From Halobacteriales archaeon QS_9_68_17 (lineage in GTDB: Archaea > Halobacteriota > Halobacteria > Halobacteriales > Natronoarchaeaceae), in contig PXSA01000032.1 of NCBI GenBank assembly GCA_003023565.1, positions 1-64,000 of the forward strand: a stretch of DNA of 64,000 bases, given 5' to 3'. Of the stretch, positions 21,286-29,204 are shown piece after piece. Every line of letters begins with the position of its first letter. Position 1 is the first letter of the stretch. A program made the position numbers and the translations under genes. The notes beneath the pieces were generated by a model. It saw only the letters and a list, made by a program, of their open reading frames with translations, was not told the DNA's origin and searched no databases.

Positions 21286-22198
21286 TCCGCTCGCCGAACG
21301 CGCTGGCGGTGAGTTCGACCGCCAACTGCGCCGTCTCGTTGTGCTCGTCGAGGATGGGGTTGACCTCGACCAGTTCCATCGACCGCAACGCGTCGTTGCG
21401 CTCGTCGCGCTCGGCGACTTTCTCCATCGCGGAGTGGGCCTCACGGTAGCTGACGCCGCCCCGAACGGGCGTTCCGACGCCCGGCGCTTCCTTGGGGTCG
21501 AGCCAGTCGAGGTCGAGGCTGACGTGGATCCCGTCGGTGCCGTCGGTCGCAACGTCGAGGGCGTCTTCAACCACGTCGGTGACGCCGCGCTCGTCCACGT
21601 CGGACATGGTGAACGCGGTGACGTCGCTCTCGCGGATCGTCTCGCTCTCCGCGTCGTCCATGCTGCGGAGACCGACGATGGCGACGTTCTCCTCGGCGAG
21701 GCCGGGCGCGCGAGCCCAGTCCGCCGCCCCGAGTTCGCCGCGGCCGAGCGCGGCGGCGAGCGGCATCCCGTGGACGTTCCCGCTCTGGGAGGTAGCGGGC
21801 GTGTTGAAGTCGCCGTGGGCGTCGAACCAGATCACGCCGATCGACGCGTCGCGGGCCGCGCCGCCGATGGTCCCCATGGCGATGGAGTGGTCGCCGCCGA
21901 GGGCGAGGGGCGTGTGGCCGTCGCCGATAGCGTCCGCCGTAGCGTCGGCGAGGCGGGCACAGACCTCCTCGATCTCGCTGACGTACTTCGCGTCCCCGGT
22001 GTCGGGTTCGACGCGGTCGGGGTCGCGCTCCTCCGCCCGCGGCGCGGGGAGGTCGCCCGCGTCGATCGCGTCCGCGCCCGCGCGCTCGATCGCCTCGGCG
22101 AGACCTGCATACCGAATAGCCGACGGACCCATGTCCACGCCCCGCCGGTTCGCACCGTAGTCGGCGGGAACCCCCATCACTCTGACAGTGTCGTTCAT
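21278..22198 (-). CDS. rocF: Arginase (ureohydrolase family)
   Basis: Hydrolyses arginine to ornithine and urea with a dimanganese centre. All ligand motifs are present: ALGGDHSIAMG, WFDAHGDFNTP, SLDLDWLDPKEAPGVGTP and ELVEVNPILDEHN. The central motif has a tryptophan (DLDWLDP) where many relatives have Ala or Val. 306 residues, normal for arginase. Agmatinase or another guanidino substrate cannot be excluded, but the N terminus (VRVMGVPADYGANRRGVDMG) is arginase-like. Confidence 0.9.
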   Translation of the reverse strand: MNDTVRVMGVPADYGANRRGVDMGPSAIRYAGLAEAIERAGADAIDAGDLPAPRAEERDPDRVEPDTGDAKYVSEIEEVCARLADATADAIGDGHTPLALGGDHSIAMGTIGGAARDASIGVIWFDAHGDFNTPATSQSGNVHGMPLAAALGRGELGAADWARAPGLAEENVAIVGLRSMDDAESETIRESDVTAFTMSDVDERGVTDVVEDALDVATDGTDGIHVSLDLDWLDPKEAPGVGTPVRGGVSYREAHSAMEKVAERDERNDALRSMELVEVNPILDEHNETAQLAVELTASAFGERII

Positions 22199-22270
22199 GG
22201 AGCGTTCTCGCCTCCCGGGGCGATTAAAACCCGCGATGTTTGTGGGAACTGCCGACGCGAACGGCGGGAC

Positions 22271-23182
22271 TCAGCGGTACGGTTCGCAGACCTGCCGGAC
22301 GCCGTCCTCGAAGTCCACCTCCGGCTCCCACCCGGTCGCCTCCCGGAGTTTCGAAGCGTCGGCACGCTGCTGGTAGTTGTAGTTCTTCAGCGGCACCGGT
22401 TCGTAATCGGGGTCGATGTCGGTGCCGATGGCCTCGTCGATCAGGTCGACGACCTCGTTGAACGAGTAGTTCTCCTCGGTGCCGACGTTGTAGACGCCGT
22501 CGAGGCGCTCCTCCGCGATGCGGACCAACGCGCGAACCACGTCGCTGACGTGGACGAAGTCGCGGGTCTGGCTCCCGTCGCCCCACAGCACCGGCGTGTC
22601 GCCGTCCGCGACCCGGGCGGCGAACTGAGAGACGGTGTTCGCGAACTCGCCCTTGTGCTTTTCCGCGCCGGCGTACCCCTGATAGACGGAGAAAAAGCGC
22701 GTCCCTGCGACCGAGACGTCGTCGTAGAAGTCGTTGTAGTACTCGGCGTACCGCTCGCGGGAGAGCATCGACGCCTCGTAGCCCGTGTCGGCAGCGACGG
22801 CCTCGTCCTCGCTGGAGGGGAGGTCGTCGTCGTAGATCGAGGAGGTGGAGGCGTAGACGAACGCGTCGCAGCCGTCGGCGTAGGCCTGCTCGACGACGTT
22901 CACGAACCCCTCGACGTTGACGCGCGCGCCCCGCCGCGGTTCGTCTTCGAGCATCGCCCGCGAGGAGAGCGCGGCGAGGTGGAAGACGGCGTCGACGTCG
23001 GTCGGCAGGTCGTCGTCCAGTACGCTCGCGTCGCGGAACTCCACGCCGTCTTTCAGGTTCTCGGGCGTGCCGAGATAGAGGTCGTCGACGACGACCACGT
23101 CGTTGGCCTCGACGAGGGAGTTCGCGAGGTTCGACCCGATGAACCCAGCGCCGCCGGTGACGAGTACGCGCTTGCCGTGCAT
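22271..23182 (-). CDS. NAD-dependent epimerase/dehydratase without the usual catalytic lysine
   Basis: 303 residues of the extended SDR (UDP-glucose 4-epimerase-like) family: VLVTGGAGFIGSNLANSL, VVVDDLYLGTPENL, FHLAALSS and YASTSSIYDDD. The active-site Tyr region reads GYEASMLSRERYAEYY: Tyr is present, but the YxxxK lysine is methionine (ATG, one base from AAG). The rest (WGDGSQTRDFVHVSDVVRAL and YNVGTEENYSFNEVVDLI) is intact. A nucleotide-sugar role is likely, for example in surface glycans, but catalysis may be altered. ATG 23182 was chosen because it directly precedes the Rossmann strand. Confidence 0.85.
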   Translation of the reverse strand: MHGKRVLVTGGAGFIGSNLANSLVEANDVVVVDDLYLGTPENLKDGVEFRDASVLDDDLPTDVDAVFHLAALSSRAMLEDEPRRGARVNVEGFVNVVEQAYADGCDAFVYASTSSIYDDDLPSSEDEAVAADTGYEASMLSRERYAEYYNDFYDDVSVAGTRFFSVYQGYAGAEKHKGEFANTVSQFAARVADGDTPVLWGDGSQTRDFVHVSDVVRALVRIAEERLDGVYNVGTEENYSFNEVVDLIDEAIGTDIDPDYEPVPLKNYNYQQRADASKLREATGWEPEVDFEDGVRQVCEPYR

Positions 23183-23327
23183 ACGTCCGAACGCGTCGAC
23201 CACCCGCAAAGGCGTATCGCTTCGTTCCGGTCGCGGGTTCTCGACCGAACGGGTCTCGGAAGGTTAGAGGGCTTATCACGAAGGTTGTACCTGCATAGTT
23301 GTACGGAATAGCCGGTCCTACCGCGGG

Positions 23328-23338
23328 ATTTAAGAATA
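23328..23338 (+). promoter_or_regulatory. TATA-like promoter of the HTH gene at 23359
   Basis: ATTTAAGAATA centred about 27 bp before ATG 23359, in an A/T-rich patch of a GC-rich divergent spacer; fits a leaderless transcript. Confidence 0.5.
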
Positions 23339-23358
23339 TCTATTACGAAGGATTCCCC

Positions 23359-23892
23359 ATGTCATCGATCGAACTCACCCCCAGTCAGAAGACTATCCTC
23401 AATGCCCTGATAAACCTCCACCGGGAGACGGAGGACGCGGTAAAAGGCGAGGACATCGCGGAGGAGGTCGACCGGAACCCCGGCACGATCCGCAACCAGA
23501 TGCAGAGCCTCAAGGCCCTGCAGTTAGTCGAGGGCGTTCCCGGCCCGAAAGGCGGGTACAAGCCGACCGCGACGGCGTACGAGGCCCTCGAGATCCAGCA
23601 GATGGACGAACCCGCCGTCGTCCCGCTGTTTCACGAAGGCGAGGAGGTCACCGGAGCGAACGTCGAAGAGATCGACCTGAGCAGCGTCCACCACCCCGAA
23701 CTCTGCCGCGCGGAGATCCATCTTCAGGGCTCCGTTCGGGACTTTCATGAGGGCGACGCCGTGACCGTCGGCCCGACGCCGCTCTCGAAACTGCAGATCG
23801 AAGGGACCGTCGACGGGAAAGACGACACCAGCAACATTCTCATTCTGCGGATCGACGGCATGGAAGCACCTGCCGGCGAACCCGAGCACTGA
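23359..23892 (+). CDS. Winged-helix transcription regulator with C-terminal ligand-type domain
   Basis: 177 residues. An N-terminal winged helix (LTPSQKTILNALINLHRETE, GEDIAEEVDRNPGTIRNQMQ, SLKALQLVEGVPGPKGGYKP) recalls Rrf2-like regulators. The C-terminal half (about 75-175) is beta-rich (LCRAEIHLQGSVRDFHEGDA, VTVGPTPLSKLQIEGTVDG) and may sense a ligand. I chose ATG 23359, which sits one TATA distance after the promoter. It is divergent from the epimerase and just upstream of NADH dehydrogenase, either of which could be a target; that is inference. Confidence 0.75.
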   Translation: MSSIELTPSQKTILNALINLHRETEDAVKGEDIAEEVDRNPGTIRNQMQSLKALQLVEGVPGPKGGYKPTATAYEALEIQQMDEPAVVPLFHEGEEVTGANVEEIDLSSVHHPELCRAEIHLQGSVRDFHEGDAVTVGPTPLSKLQIEGTVDGKDDTSNILILRIDGMEAPAGEPEH

Positions 23893-24018
23893 ATTTCCGT
23901 TCTACTCTCCGCCTCGGCAAGCGGCTGCCGCGGCCCCGGTGCGCGAGCAGTGTGGTACCACCGACCACCGCATGCGTGTTTCAAAGCCTTTGTATCGGAG
24001 GGTGCCTGACTTCGAGTC

Positions 24019-25173
24019 ATGACAACGAAGGTCGTCGTGCTCGGCGCGGGGTACGCCGGTGCGGGCGCTATCAAGCAACTCGAAGAAGAACTCGATAGCA
24101 CTGCGGAGCTGACGTGGGTGTCGGACACCGACTACCATCTCGTGCTCCACGAGTCCCACCGGTGCATTCGGGACCCGTCGGTCCAGGAGAACATCACTAT
24201 TCCCGTCGACGAGATCAAATCGCCGACCACCCGCTTCGTGCAGGACGAGGTCACCGGTCTCGACGTCGAGGACCGCGAGGTAGAACTCGCGAGCGGCGAC
24301 ACGATCGACTACGACTACGTCCTCGTGGGACTCGGCAGTCAGACCGCGTTCTACGGCATCGACGGGATGCGCGAGAACGCGCTGACGCTCAAGAGCCTCG
24401 ACGACGCCTTAGAGATCCACCAGTCGGTCAAGACCGCCGCACAGGAGGCGACCCGGAACGACCCCGCGCAGGTCGTCATCGGCGGTGCCGGCCTCTCCGG
24501 CATCCAGAGCGCCGGCGAGGTCGCGGCGTTCCGCGACAAGCATCAGGCCCCCATCGACATCTACCTCGTCGAGGCGCTGGAAGAGATCTTCCCCGGCAAC
24601 GACCCCGAAGTGCAGGGGGCGCTCCGGAAGCGCCTCCAGCAGGCCGACGTCGAGATCCTCACCGACGACCCCATCGTCGAGGCCACCGAGGACGCCATCC
24701 ACTTCGACGAGGGCGACCCGCTCTCCTACGACGTGTTCGTCTGGACCGGCGGTATCACCGGCCGCAACGCGCTCGACGACGCCGAGGTAGACAAGGAACA
24801 CAACCGCGTCAACGCCGACGCGACGTTCCAGACCAGCGACGACCGCGTGTTCGCCATCGGCGACTCCGCGGTCATCGAGCAGAACGACAACCCCGCCCCG
24901 CCGACGGCACAGGCCGCCTGGCAGGCCGCCGAAGTCGCCGGCGAGAACATCGCCCGCGCCGTCCAGAACCGCCCGCTCAAGTCCTGGACCCACAAGGACA
25001 AGGGGACGGTCATCTCGGTCGGCGACAAGGCCGTCGCCCACGACGTGCAGGGCGTCCCGATCAACTCCTTCGGGTCGTTCCCCGCCGAGACGCTGAAGAA
25101 GGGCATCGCCGCCCGCTGGATCGCCGACATCGCCGGCGTCGGCCGCGCGGCGACGGCCTGGGGCGATCTCTAA
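24019..25173 (+). CDS. ndh: Type II NADH dehydrogenase-like FAD oxidoreductase
   Basis: 384 residues with two Rossmann folds: FAD-binding VVVLGAGYAGAGAIKQLEEE at the N terminus, LVGLGSQTAFYGIDGM, NAD-binding VVIGGAGLSGIQSAGEVAAF and the second FAD motif VFAIGDSAVI near residue 290. The layout matches single-subunit, non-pumping NADH:quinone oxidoreductase, peripheral on the inner face of the membrane. Sulfide:quinone reductase shares the fold, but its conserved cysteines are not evident. Stand-alone gene, convergent with uridine phosphorylase. Confidence 0.85.
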   Translation: MTTKVVVLGAGYAGAGAIKQLEEELDSTAELTWVSDTDYHLVLHESHRCIRDPSVQENITIPVDEIKSPTTRFVQDEVTGLDVEDREVELASGDTIDYDYVLVGLGSQTAFYGIDGMRENALTLKSLDDALEIHQSVKTAAQEATRNDPAQVVIGGAGLSGIQSAGEVAAFRDKHQAPIDIYLVEALEEIFPGNDPEVQGALRKRLQQADVEILTDDPIVEATEDAIHFDEGDPLSYDVFVWTGGITGRNALDDAEVDKEHNRVNADATFQTSDDRVFAIGDSAVIEQNDNPAPPTAQAAWQAAEVAGENIARAVQNRPLKSWTHKDKGTVISVGDKAVAHDVQGVPINSFGSFPAETLKKGIAARWIADIAGVGRAATAWGDL

Positions 25174-25438
25174 GAACGACCTTTTGCGCTGCGGCTCAAC
25201 GAGCGGTCCGCCGAGGGCGGACACGCTCGCAGTCCTCGGCAAAAGCTCGGCCAAAATCGCGACTGCTCCCTCCGGTCCGCGTCGCGACCGCTCGCGCCGT
25301 CGGCGCTCGCGGCGAACCGCACTCGCTCCGCTCGTGCGGATGATCGCCGAAAGCCCGCCTGCCCTCCCCCGACTCGGACCACGCTTCGCGAGCGAAGCGG
25401 TTCCTCGCGGCCCGAGAACGGCGGCGCTGGTGGAGCGT
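25174..25438. terminator. Convergent spacer with hairpins
   Basis: 265 bp between the converging ndh and udp genes. It contains a perfect 8-bp palindrome CGCTTCGC-GA-GCGAAGCG at 25382-25399 and imperfect ones built from CCGCACTCGC...GCTCGTGCGG and ACCGCTCGCG...CGCTCGCGG. These GCGAGCG-rich hairpins are a common haloarchaeal intergenic style and may end both transcripts. No gene seen. Confidence 0.4.
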
Positions 25439-26260
25439 TCAGTCCAGACTCATGCCGGCGTGCCACTCGTCGACGCCGGCGTCCGCCTTCTTCCGGTCGA
25501 TCTTCGCGAGGAGTTTCACGGCGAGCGAGGCCGTCTCGGCGGCGCGGCTCTCGCCCTCGGTGCGGAACTCGCCGGTGACGCGGTTGGCGTAGACGGTACA
25601 GACCGCGCCGGCGCGGAGACCGTAGATGTTCGCGAGGGTGAGGATGGCGCTCGCCTCCATCTCGATGTTCGTGACGTTGGCCTCGTTGAGGTTCTCGACG
25701 AGTTCCTCGCTGCCGGCGGCCTCGAAACCCTCGAACCCGGGGCGGCCCTGTCCGGCGTAGAAGCTGTCGGTGCTGGTCGTGATCCCGGTGTGGTAGTCGT
25801 AGCCCAGTCGCTCGGCGGCGGCGACGAGCGCGGAGACGACCTCGTGGTTCGCGCTGGCGGGGTAGTCCTCGCGAACGTACTCCGCGCTGGTCCCCTCCTG
25901 CCGGACCGCGCCGGTCGTGATGACGAGGTCGCCGACCTCGGTCTCGGGCTTGATAGAGCCGCACGACCCGACGCGGATGTACGTGTCGACGCCGATGCGG
26001 GCGAGTTCCTCGACGGCGATGGCCGCGGAGGGGCTGCCGATACCCGTCGACGTGACGCTGATCGGCGCGCCCTCGTACTCGCCGGTTACGGTGCGGTACT
26101 CGCGGTGATGGCCGCGCTCTTCGGCCCCGTCCCACAGCGTCTTGATCTTGTCGACGCGTTCGGGGTTCCCGGGCAGGAGAACGGCGTCGGCGACGTCGTC
26201 GGGACCGACGCCGAGATGGTACTGTTCCTCTTCGTTCGGGTCCTCGCTGTCCCCTGGCAT
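25439..26260 (-). CDS. udp: Uridine phosphorylase (nucleoside phosphorylase family)
   Basis: Phosphorolysis of uridine or related nucleosides in pyrimidine salvage. 273 residues: ADAVLLPGNPERVDKIKTLW, STGIGSPSAAIAVEELARIG, IRVGSCGSIKPETEVGDLVI and the substrate strand NVTNIEMEASAILTLANIYG, which is the PNP/UDP family signature. Purine versus uridine specificity is inferred from overall resemblance. Cytidine deaminase (37.4 kb) would feed uridine to the same salvage route. Confidence 0.9.
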   Translation of the reverse strand: MPGDSEDPNEEEQYHLGVGPDDVADAVLLPGNPERVDKIKTLWDGAEERGHHREYRTVTGEYEGAPISVTSTGIGSPSAAIAVEELARIGVDTYIRVGSCGSIKPETEVGDLVITTGAVRQEGTSAEYVREDYPASANHEVVSALVAAAERLGYDYHTGITTSTDSFYAGQGRPGFEGFEAAGSEELVENLNEANVTNIEMEASAILTLANIYGLRAGAVCTVYANRVTGEFRTEGESRAAETASLAVKLLAKIDRKKADAGVDEWHAGMSLD

Positions 26261-26309
26261 GGGCGGGGCTTCGCGGAGGACCGCTAAATAGCCCGGCGGT
26301 CGACGTCCG

Positions 26310-26711
26310 CTACTCGGCCGCCGCGGCTTCCTCGGTCCGGCGGCGGTACTTCTCGCGGAACTCGTGGATCAATTGGCCCATCTGCGCGTACCAGTCGTTC
26401 AGTAGCCGTTGCATCTCGTCGGCCAGTTCGTCGGGGTCGGTCGGGTAGAAGACGTGGTAGTACCCCCCCTGCTGGTAGTTGACCTGCTCCTTCTGGACGA
26501 CCCCGGCGCTGACGAGCCGCTGAACGGCACGGTACGCGGTCGATCGTTCCCGGTCGACGCCCTCGGCGATATCGTCGACCGTCAGCGGGTCCTCGCTGTC
26601 GACGAGCAGCAGGAAGCACTCGCGGTCGAGTTCCTTGAGGCCGTGGAGGCACTCCAACAGCCCCTCGCATTCCATATCCCGTTCGAGGTAGTCAGCCACT
26701 GAACCAGCCAT
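26310..26711 (-). CDS. TrmB/MarR-like helix-turn-helix regulator
   Basis: 133 residues with a winged helix (LTVDDIAEGVDRERSTAYRA, VQRLVSAGVVQKEQVNYQQG, GYYHVFYPTDPDELADEM) and a helical C-terminal tail (LNDWYAQMGQLIHEFREKY). A cysteine in MECEGLLECLHG and another in RECFLLL could be redox or metal sensors, though that is speculation. It sits downstream of an A/T-rich divergent region and could regulate the orphan frame at 27 kb. Confidence 0.8.
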   Translation of the reverse strand: MAGSVADYLERDMECEGLLECLHGLKELDRECFLLLVDSEDPLTVDDIAEGVDRERSTAYRAVQRLVSAGVVQKEQVNYQQGGYYHVFYPTDPDELADEMQRLLNDWYAQMGQLIHEFREKYRRRTEEAAAAE

Positions 26712-27017
26712 TTTACGCGGGTGTTACGATCCTGACCGGTAAAGGACTTGCGACGAACGGACACAACCACTGCCGACGCCACCCGCGGGTTCCGAACCCC
26801 GCGGACGAACGTCCCGCCGGTATCCGTTTCCGACCGACTCGGTACGCGATCGGTGGACCGGGAAAGCAGTACTCCGCGACCAGTCCCGTCGCGACCAGCA
26901 GGAGCGTCGTGGGACCTCTCGGCCGCCGACCCGATCGACCGTTTTCGGCGGGCCGCGAGAGTACGCGAATCCGTCCCATCGACGTGGTACTCGTATGTGG
27001 ACGACCTCTTATGATGA
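26712..27017. other. 306-bp intergenic stretch without a supported gene
   Basis: Precedes the HTH gene (minus) and the orphan frame (plus). No frame with codon bias is seen; the features of interest are at its right end (inverted repeats at 27027-27055). Confidence 0.4.
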
Positions 27018-27026
27018 ATCGGAGAT

Positions 27027-27055
27027 ATACTATCCTATCATACAATTGATAGTAT
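27027..27055. promoter_or_regulatory. A/T-rich nested inverted repeats (candidate operator)
   Basis: ATACTATC (27027-27034) and GATAGTAT (27048-27055) form a perfect 8-bp inverted repeat around 13 bp. Inside it, CTATCA (27035-27040) and TGATAG (27047-27052) form a second one. The tract is strikingly A/T-rich for this genome and lies between a divergent HTH gene and the orphan frame. Confidence 0.5.
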
Positions 27056-27188
27056 TAGAACGGTCGACGAGGGTTCTATTCCCGTTCGAGGAGCGACCCC
27101 CGACTACCCGACCGAGTTCCGCGGTCAGCGTCTACTCGGCGTCGACGGCTATCACTTCGCTCGCTACTGTCGGGGCGACCGCGTCGAG

Positions 27189-27551
27189 GTGGTGGGGAAG
27201 ACGACGGTGCTCTACACGAAGGACGGCGGCGTCCGACTCGCAGGGGAGTTCGAAACGAGAGGCTTCGTCCCCACGGACCGCATCCCCGGCGGTCCGACGG
27301 AGTACCTCCGCGAGGTCGGCACCTACCTCGACGGGATCGCCGCCGACGCGGAACCCGTGTACGCCGACGACGACTCGCAGTGGGAGCGCGTCGCCGACTA
27401 CGCCCGGTCGCTCGCGTCGTCCGTACCGATCCCAGGGTCGCTGACCGGTCGTACGGGTCCCGGTCGCGGTTCGGCCAGAACCACGGCTGAGACGACTCCC
27501 CGGTTACCGCGCGGCGGTATCTCCGCCACCCCGCGTGACGACGGGTGGTAG
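27189..27551 (+). CDS. Orphan haloarchaeal protein, start unclear
   Basis: The frame has good codon bias from about 27075 (YPTEFRGQRLLGVDGYHFAR, then GDRVEVVGKTTVLYTKDGGV) through REVGTYLDGIAADAEPVYAD and WERVADYARSLAS, but contains no ATG; an in-frame TGA at 27015-27017 bounds it. GTG 27189 gives 120 residues but cuts a coding-looking segment of about 35 codons. The real start is either an unusual codon or lost to a frameshift. The last ~30 residues are low-complexity. Function not recognised. Confidence 0.4.
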   Translation: MVGKTTVLYTKDGGVRLAGEFETRGFVPTDRIPGGPTEYLREVGTYLDGIAADAEPVYADDDSQWERVADYARSLASSVPIPGSLTGRTGPGRGSARTTAETTPRLPRGGISATPRDDGW

Positions 27552-27695
27552 CCAGCCGCAGACCAACCGGAACCCGGTAACTGTCTTGCGATTTCGCCTG
27601 CTTTCCTCGGCGTGCTACCGCAACGGGTGATGGTTCATCACGTCGTTCACAGGTCGCGACTGGTCTATTTCAGACCTCTCGTACCGCAGACGCCT

Positions 27696-27740
27696 CTCAC
27701 GTCCGTTCGAGACGGTCATGCGCCGGCCGGGATTCGAACT
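27696..27740. repeat. Second copy of the tRNA-Gly 3' end plus flank (att-like direct repeat)
   Basis: 45 bp nearly identical to 27802-27846, exactly 106 bp away. It contains the complement of the tRNA-Gly 3' half (GCGCCGGCCGGGATTCGAAC) and about 24 bp of downstream flank (CTCACGTCCGTTCGAGACGGTCAT) with four mismatches. Confidence 0.7.
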
Positions 27741-27824
27741 CGACTGCGAGACTCGCCGCGCTCGTCTCGCGTAGTTCAAATCCCGCGTCCCGCAGCTATC
27801 GCTCACGTCCGTCCGAGACGATCA

Positions 27825-27895
27825 TGCGCCGGCCGGGATTTGAACCCGGGCCATGAGCTTGGAAGGCTCAGGTCCTGCCACTAGACCACCGGCGC
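27825..27895 (-). tRNA. tRNA-Gly (anticodon TCC)
   Basis: Reads 5'-GCGCCGG on the minus strand and pairs with CCGGCGC at the 3' end (7-bp acceptor, discriminator A, no encoded CCA). The D arm contains GTCTAGTGGCAGGAC, the anticodon stem-loop is GAGC-CTTCCAA-GCTC (anticodon TCC), and the T arm is CCGGG-TTCAAAT-CCCGG. No intron. The 3' half with flank is duplicated 106 bp downstream; fragments of the 5' end recur upstream. Confidence 0.95.
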
Positions 27896-28020
27896 TCACT
27901 CACTGCGTTCGTTCGCCCCGGGCATCGACGGACTCCGTCCGTCTCAACACCGGCGCTCGTTCGCTTTGCTCACTCGCGCCGAGGCTCGCCGATCCTCCGG
28001 ATTCGCTCGCCACCGGCGCA
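27887..28020. repeat. Tandem fragments of the tRNA-Gly 5' end
   Basis: CACCGGCGC, the complement of the tRNA 5' end, occurs at 27887 (the real gene), 27948 and 28011, spaced 61 and 63 bp. The following bases are similar in each (CTCACTCACTGCG, TCGTTCGCTTTGCTCACTCG, ACGTCGCTCACTCG). The stretch looks like decayed tandem copies of the tRNA leader region. Confidence 0.45.
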
Positions 28021-28089
28021 CGTCGCTCACTCGCGCACTGGCGCGCTCACCCACCGCTAAACCGCCCTGCAATAAGGATGTTGTCCTTT

Positions 28090-29112
28090 TCAGTCGTCGC
28101 CGTGGGTGCGGGCCGCCGCGCGGAGGTCCGGGGAGATGGCGGGGACGTCCGCCGCGTCGACGCCGTCGTCGAGTTCGTCCAACGGCTTCGGGAAGGTTCT
28201 CAGGCCCTTGTGGACCGCGATGCCGGCCTTCGCGCCCTGCCCCATGGCGACGGGGACCTGGTTGTGGCCGGGCGTGAGGTCGCCGACGGCGTAGAGCCCG
28301 TCGACGCTGGTGCGGCCGTGGTCGTCGACCGCGACGGTGCCGTCGTCATTGGTCTCGGCTCCGAGGTCCGCCGCGAGGCCGTTGTTGTAGTCCGACCCGT
28401 ACATCGGGAACCCGCCGCGGTAGCCGCGCGTGGTGCCGTCAGCGAACTCCAGTCCGCCGAGCCAGTCGGGGTCGTCCTCGTCCTGAAACGTTCCGGTGAC
28501 CGCCTCCTCGACGATATCGACGGGGTGGGCGCGGAGGAGTTCGTCGGTCTCGTCGCTCCACGACGGGTCGTCGCCGTCGAGGAGCAGGTCCACCTCGTCG
28601 GTGAAGTTGAGCATGATCATCGCGACGTAGGCGGCGCTGTCGCCGTGGCCCATCGAGAAAACGGGCTCGTCCACGAACATGTAGGCGTCGCAGTGGAGAC
28701 AGTAGTGCAGACCGCGGCCCGTCCGGGGGAGCGGCGGGTCGGGCCGGGCGTCGGTGAACCCGGTCGCGAGGACGACGCGGTCCGCGGCGTACTCCTCGTC
28801 GCCGGTCTCCAGGCGGAACGGCGCGTCGTCCTCGGGACCGCCGACGCGCTCCACGCGCTCCACGAACTCCTGGCGGACGTCCGCGCCGTACCCCTCGACC
28901 TGCTCTCTGGCTCGGCCGAGGAGGTCGTTGCCCGATACGTCCTCGGTGATGCCGATGACGTTGTGGGTGTCGAGCATCATCGCGGCGCGGCCCCCGCCGC
29001 GGTCGATCAGGACGGTGTCGTGACCCAGTCGGGTCGCGTACAGCGCCGTGGTCAGGCCGGCCGGCCCGCCGCCGACGACCGCTACCTCGTACTCTCGGAG
29101 TTCCCGGCTCAT
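28090..29112 (-). CDS. Thioredoxin-reductase-like FAD oxidoreductase
   Basis: 340 residues of the low-molecular-weight thioredoxin reductase family. FAD motif VAVVGGGPAGLTTALYATRL, redox-active CLHC within HYCLHCDAYMF at about residue 140, second FAD motif DGLYAVGDLTPGHNQVPVAM. The pyridine-nucleotide fold has GHGDSAAYVA but lacks the HRR...R residues that bind the NADPH 2'-phosphate, so the electron donor may be NADH, F420 or ferredoxin. The start at ATG 29112 removes a long Arg-rich artefactual extension. Confidence 0.85.
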   Translation of the reverse strand: MSRELREYEVAVVGGGPAGLTTALYATRLGHDTVLIDRGGGRAAMMLDTHNVIGITEDVSGNDLLGRAREQVEGYGADVRQEFVERVERVGGPEDDAPFRLETGDEEYAADRVVLATGFTDARPDPPLPRTGRGLHYCLHCDAYMFVDEPVFSMGHGDSAAYVAMIMLNFTDEVDLLLDGDDPSWSDETDELLRAHPVDIVEEAVTGTFQDEDDPDWLGGLEFADGTTRGYRGGFPMYGSDYNNGLAADLGAETNDDGTVAVDDHGRTSVDGLYAVGDLTPGHNQVPVAMGQGAKAGIAVHKGLRTFPKPLDELDDGVDAADVPAISPDLRAAARTHGDD

Positions 29113-29204
29113 AACTACCGGATCGTAGAGGTCCCGGCGGGATAAACCCAGAGCGGTCGTGCGGCGAGGGCGGCAGGCCGTTCGTCGCGTCCGCACTCCC
29201 GGCC

